This document shows positions 1-8,253 of a stretch of 45,282 nt of DNA, in pieces. Below the pieces are notes generated by a model. The model saw only the letters and a list, made by a program, of their open reading frames with translations, ran no database searches and had not been told where the DNA came from. Origin of the DNA: Clostridiales bacterium (GTDB taxonomy: Bacteria; Bacillota; Clostridia; Oscillospirales; CAG-272); contig JAILLB010000104.1 in NCBI GenBank assembly GCA_024693345.1, positions 1 to 45,282 of the forward strand, in the 5' to 3' direction. Made by a program: the position numbers and the translations under genes. Numbering within the stretch: position 1 is the first letter of the stretch; each line of letters starts with the position of its first letter.

Positions 1-95
1 ACAGAATAATTAACGAACCAAGAAGAGGATTGCATACGCATCCTTTTTCTTTTTATGGTTTAAAGACAAGAATTTTACAAGGAAAGCAATTTGAT

Positions 96-1066
96 ATGAT
101 TAAAGGTTACTTTTTGCAAAACTGGCCATTGTTATTAATATTGATTGCCTTTGTAATTTCGCTTATAACTACAGTGTTCTTAGACAAAAAGACTACAATG
201 CTCATGGCTGTCAGATATAGTGCAACACCACTGATAATTGCACAGATTATTATGGCGAGGTAAAAAGGCTGCGCTGGTTTTTGTTCATACCTGCAATGGC
301 ACTTGTCGTGGTTAGTGTTGTGTCCATCTTTACTGGAGTAGTATTTTCTATTGATGAGAACAACATCTTCCATCGCGGGCCACTCGGTTCCATGCCGTTT
401 GTATTAGTTGGCCTATATAGTGTTTTGCTTATCTATCTGTTAATCAAGCACAGTAATAAGCGAATGATGGAAATTGTTCCAATCATATTCCTTGCATTTG
501 CCCTCGGATCAGGTTTGGTATTGCCATTCATATTCCAGGGAGAATTTGCAAACATTTTCTGTATCATAATTGCAATAGCACTGTTTTCATATTTTGAATT
601 TTCCGTCCTTCAGTTGACGAAAAAAGATTCCATGACAGGTCTGTTGAATCGTCATGCTTATTATTCGGATATCAGCAGTGATCCAAAGAGTATAACAGCG
701 ATTATCTCAATAGACATGAATGGGCTTAAGCGAATTAATGACAATGAAGGTCATGCTGCCGGAGATGAAGCTATTGTGACTCTTGCATCATGTTTTGCAA
801 AATCCATTAAAAGCAAACAATCCGGTTACAGAATAGGCGGAGATGAGTTTCTCATTATCTGCTGGAAGACTTCGGAAGAAGAAGTCCTGGATGTTGTAGA
901 ACATATCAGGAAAAATGTTTCGCAAACAAAGTACAGTTGTTCCATAGGGAACAGTTTTAACACTTCCAGAGACAAATCCATCGATAAAATGGCTAAAGAA
1001 TCTGATGAAATGATGTATCTCGAAAAAGAGAAATACTATGCAGCATCCGGTCTAAGGAGAAGTTAA
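96..1066 (+). pseudogene. Membrane-anchored GGDEF (diguanylate cyclase) protein, frameshifted
   Basis: The reading frame from ATG 96 (AAGGAAAG about 9 nt upstream) encodes hydrophobic segments ending at a TAA at 261-263. The sequence then continues in another frame (KRLRWFLFIPA...) through more membrane segments into a full GGDEF domain with an intact GGDEF motif at 836-850. The span of 971 nt is one base short of whole codons, so a single missing base near 258-262 would restore one protein of about 323 residues. No product-inhibition RxxD motif precedes GGDEF (KSKQ lies there). If functional, it would make cyclic di-GMP at the membrane. The break may be a real mutation or an assembly error in an A-rich run. 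The TTG at 281 is an unlikely independent start because it lies inside the membrane region. Confidence 0.75.
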
Positions 1067-1085
1067 CTATTTAAGTGGTTTATGA

Positions 1086-1132
1086 GACTGATTAAAAAAC
1101 CTCGGTATGAAACCGAGGTTTTTTAATCAGTC
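1086..1132. terminator. Bidirectional intrinsic terminator between converging genes
   Basis: Two perfect 21-nt arms (1086-1106 and 1112-1132) flank a 5-nt loop. The stem contains an A6 tract on one side and a T6 tract on the other, so it can terminate both the plus-strand GGDEF gene and the minus-strand hydrolase gene that starts its 3' end at 1143. Confidence 0.9.
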
Positions 1133-1142
1133 TTTTTTGTGG

Positions 1143-2090
1143 TCAAGAGAAAAATCCGACGACCTGCGGAACGTATTTCTCCATGACATCATCTGTTGAA
1201 TAGTATATTTCGTGTTTTGCATCAGGATATGATACAAGTTGACAGGTTGAAACCCTGTCTGCGAATGCTGCTTGAGCAGTTAGAGAAACAACAGTATCCT
1301 TGGCTGCTGACATGAGAAGCATATCTGTCTTGATTTTTTCGGGCTCGCCCTTCTTTAAAATCTTTTTGCAAACTTTTAGAGATTCCAATGTCCATCTATA
1401 CGATGGGGAATAGTTCTGATAATCTTCGTGTGTGTGTTTAAAGAACTCGTAATGAGAAAAACGCACTTCAGATGTATCACATGAGTCCTCAAACTTTTCT
1501 ATCCCTGGGTATTCCTGAGACAAAAAGATTCGCTTTTTTGCTCCTCCAAAGAGAATCATGAAACGGCAAATAAATCTGCCCACCCAAGCAGGGAACCCTC
1601 CTGTTGACGGGGCAATCATCGGAGAATTAAGTATTGCTTTTTTGAATACATCTGGGTGTTTTTCAAGGTAAAATGCCGCAACTGCTCCACCCATTGAATG
1701 AGCAAAGAGATAAAGAGGGAGGCTCTTGTCGACAATTTTATCTATGAAGCATTCTAGATCCTGGACATAAAATGAAAAATCATCAACATGGGTAATAGTT
1801 TTGTCTTCGACAACTCTGCCGCTTTTTCCATGACCTCTCTGGTCATAAATATAGACATTTGCTCCGCTTTCCAGAAAATACCAAATCATTTCCTCATACT
1901 TTTCAGATGATTCAGTGAAACCATGGACCATAACAACACTTTTTGTTGCCTTTTCATTTTTGTAAATGTGATAAAAGAGTTTTGTTCCGTCAAAACTGTC
2001 AAGGAAACCATCGGTACGCGATGATTCAAGTGCAGGCGCTATTTCTTCTGTGATGGCTCTGTTGTAGTCTGATTCTTTTATTACGTTCAT
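1143..2090 (-). CDS. Alpha/beta hydrolase, monoacylglycerol-lipase/lysophospholipase type
   Basis: This is a 315-residue cytoplasmic serine hydrolase of the Hydrolase_4 family. The nucleophile elbow is HSMGG with Ser132. The oxyanion-region HGF lies near residue 56, and YDQRGHGKS near residues 82-90 is typical of lysophospholipase/monoglyceride lipase members. Asp265 (AAKDTVV) and His293 (DAKHEIY) complete the triad. The start at ATG 2090 is chosen because GGTGAG lies just upstream; a longer in-frame reading from 2159 adds residues that look non-family. The gene is the last in a minus-strand run, after the homoserine-dehydrogenase-like gene, but a weak hairpin in between may separate them. 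Substrate is unknown; lipid ester hydrolysis is inferred from the family. Confidence 0.85.
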   Translation of the reverse strand: MNVIKESDYNRAITEEIAPALESSRTDGFLDSFDGTKLFYHIYKNEKATKSVVMVHGFTESSEKYEEMIWYFLESGANVYIYDQRGHGKSGRVVEDKTITHVDDFSFYVQDLECFIDKIVDKSLPLYLFAHSMGGAVAAFYLEKHPDVFKKAILNSPMIAPSTGGFPAWVGRFICRFMILFGGAKKRIFLSQEYPGIEKFEDSCDTSEVRFSHYEFFKHTHEDYQNYSPSYRWTLESLKVCKKILKKGEPEKIKTDMLLMSAAKDTVVSLTAQAAFADRVSTCQLVSYPDAKHEIYYSTDDVMEKYVPQVVGFFS

Positions 2091-2144
2091 ATTCTCACCA
2101 TTTCTTGTGCAGACGCACATGTTATTTTTGTTTGATGTAATGAA

Positions 2145-2173
2145 AAATCGGTCATCCAAAAGACAACCGATTT
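2145..2173 (-). terminator. Weak hairpin terminator after the homoserine-dehydrogenase-like gene
   Basis: Eight-base complementary arms (2145-2152 and 2166-2173) surround a 13-nt loop. On the minus strand the hairpin is followed by a short T tract. It sits nine bases past the stop of the gene ending at 2182. The long loop makes it a weak or partial terminator. Confidence 0.4.
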
Positions 2174-2181
2174 ATGGCAAA

Positions 2182-3321
2182 TTAGTATATAGCAGCAAAG
2201 AACAGTTTGTCATCCTGTTCGCTGAGAATTCTAGCGGATTTGTGCATCTCGGTGACACTGATTGGGGATGTCAGAATACCGTGGCCGAGCGGAATCTGTC
2301 TGTGATCGGTAATCCAATCACAGATTATTGATGTTCTGACATAATACTGATGTACTACTCTTGCGTTAACTACTTTTCTTGAATCAGTCAGAACGATTTC
2401 GTTTGACTTGAGACCATTTGCGCAATCGATGATATCATTGATGATTGTGGTTGCAATAGCAGTCTTTCCGTTGCCCTGACCGAAGAAACTGTATTTTCCG
2501 CAGACATTACCTTCAAACGAGAAAAGGTTATAGTTTGAATTTACACATGATTCGAGAGATTTAGGCCCGAACAGTGTAGGTTCCACAAATGCGGTCATCT
2601 GTGTGTCCGATACAACGGATGCGGAAGCAAAGAGCTTACAAGTTAGTCCGAGTCTTGCAAATACTGCAAAGTCATCCTGTGTTATGGTTGTAATGCCGTA
2701 AGCGTCAACATCATTTTCAGATAATTTTGCACCATATGCAACGCCCGCAGCAACCATAAGTCTGCGCTTTGCAGTGACACCTGTGACATCATCATCTCTG
2801 ACTTCGTCAATATATCCAAGGCCATTTGCTTCAGCATAGGCATCTTCATACGAAGATTTGGAGGACTGCATGCTGCTGAGTATATAGTTGGATGTCGCAT
2901 CCATAATTCCGTATACTCTTTTTATTTTATCTGTTCTGGTGGCAGCATCGAGATTTGAAATCCACTGAACTCCGCCTATTGCAGCAGTATATTTGAATGA
3001 TACGTTGTTGTCGGAGGCAATCTCACTAAGCTCCTGAAGGTATGTGCATGCAAGTTCGGTGTTGTTTGTAACAACATTTTTGCCGTTATTCATTGCCTGA
3101 ACAATTAGGTCATAGGCAAGACCATTGCCGCCAATAATCTCAACGATAGTGTCTATACTGAAATCACTGAGGAGTGCATCTGCAGAATCAAGGCCTTTTC
3201 CATCCGGAACTTTTTCCGGTTCCATGCAGTATACTCCTGCTATTTCAATGTTTGGAAGAACAGAGCAGCGCTCATATATTGTTTCTCCGATTGGACCATA
3301 TCCTAAAATTCCTATTTTCAT
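2182..3321 (-). CDS. Homoserine-dehydrogenase-like oxidoreductase with altered active site
   Basis: The 379-residue protein follows the homoserine dehydrogenase fold: a nucleotide-binding GYGPIG near residue 8, VEIIGG at 60-65, then the catalytic-domain landmarks DATSNYIL (141-148) and GLGYIDE (167-173). Where the family has the active-site Lys in TANK, this protein has TNNT (Thr88). The conserved Asp and Lys of the G-x-D-x-x-x-K helix are Thr183 and Arg187. A short ACT-like tail (QYYVR onward) is present but truncated. RBS GGAGG lies 5 nt upstream. It follows the aldolase-family gene by 13 nt. Canonical homoserine dehydrogenase activity is doubtful; it may use another semialdehyde or have lost catalysis. 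Confidence 0.75.
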   Translation of the reverse strand: MKIGILGYGPIGETIYERCSVLPNIEIAGVYCMEPEKVPDGKGLDSADALLSDFSIDTIVEIIGGNGLAYDLIVQAMNNGKNVVTNNTELACTYLQELSEIASDNNVSFKYTAAIGGVQWISNLDAATRTDKIKRVYGIMDATSNYILSSMQSSKSSYEDAYAEANGLGYIDEVRDDDVTGVTAKRRLMVAAGVAYGAKLSENDVDAYGITTITQDDFAVFARLGLTCKLFASASVVSDTQMTAFVEPTLFGPKSLESCVNSNYNLFSFEGNVCGKYSFFGQGNGKTAIATTIINDIIDCANGLKSNEIVLTDSRKVVNARVVHQYYVRTSIICDWITDHRQIPLGHGILTSPISVTEMHKSARILSEQDDKLFFAAIY

Positions 3322-3334
3322 TTTTTCCTCCGGG

Positions 3335-4243
3335 TCAGTTAATAACTTGATTGTTGAAATCTATAACATTGTGCATTTCTTTAAGCATCTGTTCGGTTTC
3401 TTCTTCGCTGATTGCTTTAAGAGGTCTTACGCAGTTGCCTACTTCAAATCCCATTTTGTTCAGAATTGCCTTTGTTGCAGGCAGGCAAACATGATTCAAA
3501 AGAACATTTGTTACAACATTGACTTTGTGCTGGATGAATCTTGCTTCGTCTATCTTTCCTTCGTTGAACTTGTTAAAGAGTTCAACATAGAGTTTCGGCA
3601 TAAGATTGTACGTTGTTCCGATTCCTGCATCTGCACCCATCGCAAGTCCGCAGATGAGCATCTCGTCCGGTCCGTTAATGACATTTATGTTGCCATTGTT
3701 CAAATCCTTGATTCTTCCCAGAGTGAAATAATCCGGATATGTCCACTTAAGACCGACTGCGAGCGGAGAAGCCTTCATGACTCTTTCGACTACAGAGAAC
3801 GAGAGCTTTGTACCTGCATTTGCAATTCCGTACATAAGCATCGGAACTGTTGAGTTGTCACAGATTGTTTTGTAATAATCAACTACGTCATCTTCAGTGT
3901 AAGGGTAGTATATCGGAGGAATGGAAGAAACTCCTGCAGCACCGACTTTTGATGCATGCTTTGTCAGTTCAACTGTAGTTTCAAGGTTAATGGCACCTAT
4001 ATGTGAAATGACAGGTATTTTTCCTTCAACAGTATCGAGTACAGTTTCGAGAAGTTCCATTCTGGTTTCTTTTCTGAGGACAAGACCTTCACCGGTTGAA
4101 CCGCAGATGTACAGGCCGCTTATTCCTTGGGACATAAGCCATTTAACGAGTTTTTTTGTGACATCTTTTCTCAATGTTCCATCGTCGTTAATTGGCGAAA
4201 CAAGTGCCGGCATTATGCCTTTGAAAATTATATTGTTCTCCAT
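3335..4243 (-). CDS. DHDPS/N-acetylneuraminate lyase family aldolase
   Basis: This is a 302-residue (beta/alpha)8 class I aldolase. GSTGEG at 48-53 binds the keto acid. Tyr138 (MLMYG) and the Schiff-base Lys166 (GLKWT) are both present. The segments NVINGPDEM and GADAGIGTTYNLMP resemble N-acetylneuraminate lyase more than dihydrodipicolinate synthase, where the usual pattern near the tyrosine is YNxPxxTG. It probably cleaves or condenses pyruvate with an aldehyde; the aldehyde is not settled. Start ATG 4243 is preferred over an in-frame TTG 12 nt earlier because GGAG is correctly spaced from the ATG. It sits 13 nt after tatD and 13 nt before the homoserine-dehydrogenase-like gene, suggesting co-transcription. 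Confidence 0.8.
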   Translation of the reverse strand: MENNIIFKGIMPALVSPINDDGTLRKDVTKKLVKWLMSQGISGLYICGSTGEGLVLRKETRMELLETVLDTVEGKIPVISHIGAINLETTVELTKHASKVGAAGVSSIPPIYYPYTEDDVVDYYKTICDNSTVPMLMYGIANAGTKLSFSVVERVMKASPLAVGLKWTYPDYFTLGRIKDLNNGNINVINGPDEMLICGLAMGADAGIGTTYNLMPKLYVELFNKFNEGKIDEARFIQHKVNVVTNVLLNHVCLPATKAILNKMGFEVGNCVRPLKAISEEETEQMLKEMHNVIDFNNQVIN

Positions 4244-4255
4244 AAGAATCTCCAA

Positions 4256-5023
4256 TCAAATATTGAATAGTTTTTTGGCGTTGACAACTTCTATACTGCA
4301 GAACTCATTATAATCTATTTTGAGAAGTTCTGCAACTTTGCCAGCAGTGTATTTTATGTATCCGCTGTGGTTCATCTGGCCTCTGTAGGGAACAGGAGTC
4401 AGGTAAGGACAATCCGTTTCAACTACTATTCTGTCAAGCGGAACTACTCCGACAACTTCAGGCAGTCTGGCGGCGTTTTTAAATGTAATGGTACCTGGAA
4501 AAGATATGTAAAACCCCATGTTTGCATACTGCCTTGCAGATTCAGCGCTTCCGCTGTACCCGTGCATGACACCTCTGACTTTTTTGTGGGATCTTATCAA
4601 ATCAAATACATCTCCGTGTGCATCCCTGTCATGAATGATGACCGGAATGTCAAGCTCCTCTGCAAGACATAACTGAGCATCAAAATACTCCAACTGCTTT
4701 TTCTTCGGAATATCCCAGTAGTAATCCAGACCAATTTCCCCGAGTGCTTTTACTTTATCATCTGAACATAGTTTTTTCACTTCGTCCAGTGCAGCATTCA
4801 TATCTTCTAAATCCGTGCAGTTTTCAGGATGAATACCAGCAGAACTGAACATTCCTGGAAACTGTTTTGCAAGATTCAGGCTGTCCTTGGATGAATTAAC
4901 ATCCCATCCGCAGCACATAACCCCACACACATCGGTTTCAAAGAGCTGTTTTAAAAGAGAAACAGGATCTTCAAACTTACTGTCTGTATAGTGGGCATGA
5001 GTGTCAAACAACAGTGAACTCAT
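4256..5023 (-). CDS. tatD: TatD family metal-dependent hydrolase (DNase)
   Basis: The 255-residue TIM-barrel hydrolase shows the full TatD metal-ligand set: His9 and His11 (DTHAH), Glu95 (GEIGLDYY), His130 (IIHDRDAH), His153 (MHGYSGS) and Asp203 (ETDCPYL). Family members are Mg-dependent 3'-5' exonucleases acting on DNA and RNA ends. The start overlaps the metG stop by 4 nt (ATGA), a translational-coupling arrangement, and metG-tatD adjacency is common in Firmicutes. Length matches the family. Confidence 0.93.
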   Translation of the reverse strand: MSSLLFDTHAHYTDSKFEDPVSLLKQLFETDVCGVMCCGWDVNSSKDSLNLAKQFPGMFSSAGIHPENCTDLEDMNAALDEVKKLCSDDKVKALGEIGLDYYWDIPKKKQLEYFDAQLCLAEELDIPVIIHDRDAHGDVFDLIRSHKKVRGVMHGYSGSAESARQYANMGFYISFPGTITFKNAARLPEVVGVVPLDRIVVETDCPYLTPVPYRGQMNHSGYIKYTAGKVAELLKIDYNEFCSIEVVNAKKLFNI

Positions 5024-6594
5024 ACAGCTCCGTTGGCTTTTTCTATTTGTTCGAGAATTTTTGCTTCGTCAAGTCTTGCGAACAGAACAAATGATTCTCC
5101 GACTCTGTTTCCTGATTTAAGCTTTCCGAATTCTGAAGCAGAAGAAATATCTTTTTCGTCAACTCCAAGTGATTCAAGGAGTTTGTCGCATGAATCAGGT
5201 ATTGCAGGTCTCAATATGACACCGAGTATTCTCAGTGACTCGAGAAGATTGTAAATGACTGAACCGAGCCTTGCTTTCTGTGATTCATCTTTTGCAAGAG
5301 CCCAGGGCGTTGTTTCGTCGATATATTTGTTTGCTCTTCTTGCTATGTCCATAGCTGAGTCGAGGGCATCGGCAAGTTTGAATTCGTCCATGTTCTTGCA
5401 GTATTCTTCAAATGATGCTTTTGCTTCTGAAATGAGCTGAGAATCAATTTCGGTTATTTCTCCCTGTTCCGGAATAACACCATCGAAATATTTCTTTGTC
5501 ATCGACAAAGTTCTTGCAAGGAGGTTTCCGAGAGTGTTGGCAAGATCTGTGTTAAATCTCAGAACAACGTTTTCGTACGAGATTGTACCATCGTTAGCGT
5601 AAGGCATCTCTGAAAGAACGTAGTATCTCACTCCGTCACGTCCGAAATAATTGACAAGGTCGTCTGCATAAATTGTATTTCCCTTGGATTTGCTCATCTT
5701 TCCGGATGCTGTTGTCAGCCACGGATGACCGAATACCTGTTTCGGGAGCGGAAGACCTAAAGCCATGAGAATGATGGGCCAATAAATTGTGTGGAATCTG
5801 AGTATGTCCTTGCCTATAATGTGAACATCTGCAGGCCAGTATTTCTGGAACAAGTCGCCCTGCTTGTCGACTTGGTACCCGAGTCCTGTAATGTAGTTTG
5901 AAAGAGCATCTATCCAGACGTAGATAACATGTTCCGGATCAAAAGGAACCTGAACTCCCCACTTGAAAGATGACCTTGTGACACATAAATCCTGAAGACC
6001 GGGTTTTAAGAAGTTGTTGATCATTTCATTCTTTCTTGAAGCTGGAACGATGAAATCCGGATGGTCTTCAATGTATTGAATCAGTCTTTCACTGTACTTC
6101 TTCATGTTGAAGAAATATGCATCTTCGTGAGCTCGTTTGAGAGGACGTCCGCAGTCAGGGCAGACACCGTCCTTGGCCTGTGTGTCTGTATAAAATGACT
6201 CATCAGGAACGCAATACCAGCCTTCGTATGAACTCTTGTAAATGTCTCCCTGATCATAAAGCTTCTGGAAGATACCCTTGACAGCTTCTTCGTGGTAGTC
6301 ATCTGTTGTCTTGATGAAGTGGTCATATTCAACTCCGAGAAGATCCCAGAGTCTCTTTATTTCTTCTGAAACTCCGTTGGCATATTCTTTCGGAGAAACG
6401 CCTGCTTCTTTTGCACAGTCTTCAATTTTCTGACCATGTTCATCAGTTCCAGTCATGAAGAATACGTCAAAACCCTGAGCCTTTTTGTATCTTGCAATAG
6501 CATCTGTCAGAATTGCCTCATATGTGTTTCCGATGTGGGGCTTTCTGGATGCGTATGGAATTGCTGTTGTAATGTAAAATGTTTTCTCTTCCAT
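5020..6594 (-). CDS. metG: Methionyl-tRNA synthetase
   Basis: This 524-residue class I aminoacyl-tRNA synthetase charges tRNA-Met. The HIGH-type motif is PHIGNTYE near residue 19, the KMSKS loop is at 299-303, and GTDEHG is near residue 49. The zinc-knuckle insert has Cys128 and Cys145/Cys148 (CPDC), but the residue expected to be the second cysteine is Asp131, so zinc binding may be altered. The protein ends after the anticodon-binding domain and lacks the C-terminal EMAP-II-like dimer domain found in longer forms. It has its own sigma-A promoter overlapping the rsmI stop, and its leader is too short for a T-box. Confidence 0.96.
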   Translation of the reverse strand: MEEKTFYITTAIPYASRKPHIGNTYEAILTDAIARYKKAQGFDVFFMTGTDEHGQKIEDCAKEAGVSPKEYANGVSEEIKRLWDLLGVEYDHFIKTTDDYHEEAVKGIFQKLYDQGDIYKSSYEGWYCVPDESFYTDTQAKDGVCPDCGRPLKRAHEDAYFFNMKKYSERLIQYIEDHPDFIVPASRKNEMINNFLKPGLQDLCVTRSSFKWGVQVPFDPEHVIYVWIDALSNYITGLGYQVDKQGDLFQKYWPADVHIIGKDILRFHTIYWPIILMALGLPLPKQVFGHPWLTTASGKMSKSKGNTIYADDLVNYFGRDGVRYYVLSEMPYANDGTISYENVVLRFNTDLANTLGNLLARTLSMTKKYFDGVIPEQGEITEIDSQLISEAKASFEEYCKNMDEFKLADALDSAMDIARRANKYIDETTPWALAKDESQKARLGSVIYNLLESLRILGVILRPAIPDSCDKLLESLGVDEKDISSASEFGKLKSGNRVGESFVLFARLDEAKILEQIEKANGAV

Positions 6595-6628
6595 AAGTAA
6601 TCATCTCCAAATTAATTTCGCACAAAGT

Positions 6629-6657
6629 ATTATATGTTTTTAAACAAATCTTTTCAA
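6629..6657 (-). promoter_or_regulatory. Sigma-A promoter for metG
   Basis: On the minus strand TTGAAA (6652-6657) and TATAAT (6629-6634) are separated by 17 nt. The -35 box overlaps the TGA stop of rsmI. The predicted start point leaves a leader of about 30 nt before the metG ATG. Confidence 0.75.
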
Positions 6658-7523
6658 TTGTTTTTGAGCATTGCCGAATAGATTTCGCTCTTACCGATTC
6701 CGCGGTCTTTGGCAACTTTTTTCATGGCACTCATCTTGTCATCTCCGAGATTCATGTAGAAATCCACATGTTCCTGAATGCTCATGTTTGACCAATCATT
6801 GGAATCTTTTTCCTGACTGCCTTCGACAACCAGAACGAATTCGCCTTTCGGTTCTGTGATTTCGTATATTTCAACTGCTTCAGACAGGGAAGTGCGTATT
6901 ACTTCCTCGTTTAGTTTAGTGAGTTCCCTGCAAATTGCGATTTTTCTGTTTCCGAATTTGTTGAGCAGATCCGCAAGTGTTTTTTTCAGTCTGTGAGGAG
7001 CTTCGTATATAATAATGGAACCTTTTTCCTTTGCATCCATTTCAAGGACTGAATTTCTCTCTTTTGTTTTTACAGGTAGAAATCCTTCAAACACAAATCT
7101 TCCGGTATCGAGTCCGGATATTGAAAGGGCAGTCACGGCCGCGCAGGCACCTGGAACACATGTCACGGGGATGCTGTGAGTTTCGCACAACCTTACAAGA
7201 TCCGCTCCTGGATCGCTTATTCCTGGCATACCAGCATCTGTGACCAGGGCACATGAAAAACCGGATTTCAGTTTTTCTATTATCTTTGGTCCGCTTTCTT
7301 TTTTGTTCTGCTCGTAGTAACTGACCAGTTGTTTTTTCAGTCCGAGTCTTGAAAGCAACAACCCTGTGTTTCTGGTGTCTTCTGCAGCAATAAAATCGAC
7401 ATTTTCAAGAACCTTCAAGGCTCTGGAAGATATATCTGACATGTTGCCTATAGGTGTTGCCACAAGATAGAGCATGCCTTTGACTATTGCATTTTTTTCG
7501 TTAAGGTCTGATGAATTTGTCAT
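6654..7523 (-). CDS. rsmI: 16S rRNA (cytidine1402-2'-O)-methyltransferase RsmI
   Basis: The 289-residue protein is a tetrapyrrole-methylase-fold enzyme. Landmarks are VATPIGN near residues 21-27, EDTRNTG, VTDAGMPGISDPG, CVPGACA and the RsmI-specific IIYEAPHRL. It 2'-O-methylates C1402 in the P-site region of 16S rRNA using S-adenosylmethionine. ATG 7523 is supported by a GGAG 7 nt upstream. The start lies inside the end of the trmN6-type gene (23-nt overlap), so the two are translationally linked. Confidence 0.95.
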   Translation of the reverse strand: MTNSSDLNEKNAIVKGMLYLVATPIGNMSDISSRALKVLENVDFIAAEDTRNTGLLLSRLGLKKQLVSYYEQNKKESGPKIIEKLKSGFSCALVTDAGMPGISDPGADLVRLCETHSIPVTCVPGACAAVTALSISGLDTGRFVFEGFLPVKTKERNSVLEMDAKEKGSIIIYEAPHRLKKTLADLLNKFGNRKIAICRELTKLNEEVIRTSLSEAVEIYEITEPKGEFVLVVEGSQEKDSNDWSNMSIQEHVDFYMNLGDDKMSAMKKVAKDRGIGKSEIYSAMLKNN

Positions 7524-8250
7524 TAAATTCTCCGTTTTCGTATATGTAATTCATGTCATCCGTGTAGTCTTTCGGTGAAGATGAGTTTTCCTTTGAATAG
7601 AAGATGAGCGGTTTGGTCATAAACACTCCTTCGCCACCACCCTTTTTCGATTCACACAAGACAAGACACGGAACGTGATTGACCGTCGGGTAAACCAATG
7701 TGATTCTTTTCGGTTCCAGCCCGAACATTTTTTGCGAATTTATAAGCTCTGTAATTCTGTCCGGTCTGTAAACAGTGTAAAACGAACCTCCGTATTTCAA
7801 GGCTTTTGAAGCAGCTTTTGAAAAAGATTCTATTGAGCCGAACACCTCGCGGCAGCATATCCTGTCAGATTCATCTTCGTTCTCCTTTCCCGTACCCGTC
7901 TTCATGTACGGAGGATTTGCAAAGACGACGTCATATTGTTCTGCAAAAGATTCTTTTGAAACATCCGAATTGACAATGTCTATCTGCTCGCTCAGTCCGT
8001 TTTCTTTTATGTTGGTCACGGAAATTTCGCACAGTTCTTTTTGTATCTCATACCCTGTTATATGTCCGAGAGTCTTTCTGGAAGAAACGAGCATTGAGAT
8101 AATTCCATTGCCGGAGCCAAATTCGGCAGCGGCGGATTTGGGACTCTTTCGGATATAGCAGCTCAACAGGTATGCATCTGTTCCGAATGAAAGGGAACCG
8201 TCCTTTGATCTTAAGGTCAGCTTTTCATTGACTTGTTGTTTTTCTGACAT
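7501..8250 (-). CDS. tRNA1(Val) (adenine37-N6)-methyltransferase family protein (YfiC/TrmN6-like)
   Basis: This is a 249-residue class I SAM methyltransferase. The SAM loop is AEFGSGNGI at 42-50 and the N6-adenine signature NPPY is at 112-115. This pairing of motifs, the size and the direct link to rsmI are typical of the YfiC/TrmN6-like YabB group in Firmicutes, which methylates tRNA or other nucleic acid adenines. It ends by overlapping rsmI and starts 3 nt after the SpoU methylase stop. The exact target nucleotide is inferred from the family only. Confidence 0.85.
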   Translation of the reverse strand: MSEKQQVNEKLTLRSKDGSLSFGTDAYLLSCYIRKSPKSAAAEFGSGNGIISMLVSSRKTLGHITGYEIQKELCEISVTNIKENGLSEQIDIVNSDVSKESFAEQYDVVFANPPYMKTGTGKENEDESDRICCREVFGSIESFSKAASKALKYGGSFYTVYRPDRITELINSQKMFGLEPKRITLVYPTVNHVPCLVLCESKKGGGEGVFMTKPLIFYSKENSSSPKDYTDDMNYIYENGEFNDKFIRP

Positions 8251-8253
8251 AAT

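Noticed and set aside
281..1066. Independent GGDEF gene starting at TTG 281
   Set aside because: The start falls inside a membrane region with no RBS; the upstream frame supplies the missing N-terminus.
3125..3853. 242-residue plus-strand frame across the homoserine-dehydrogenase-like and aldolase genes
   Set aside because: It is antisense to two well-supported genes and shows no coherent domain.
6595..6660. T-box riboswitch for metG or asnA
   Set aside because: Both leaders are about 30 nt from good promoters and no T-box core sequence is present.
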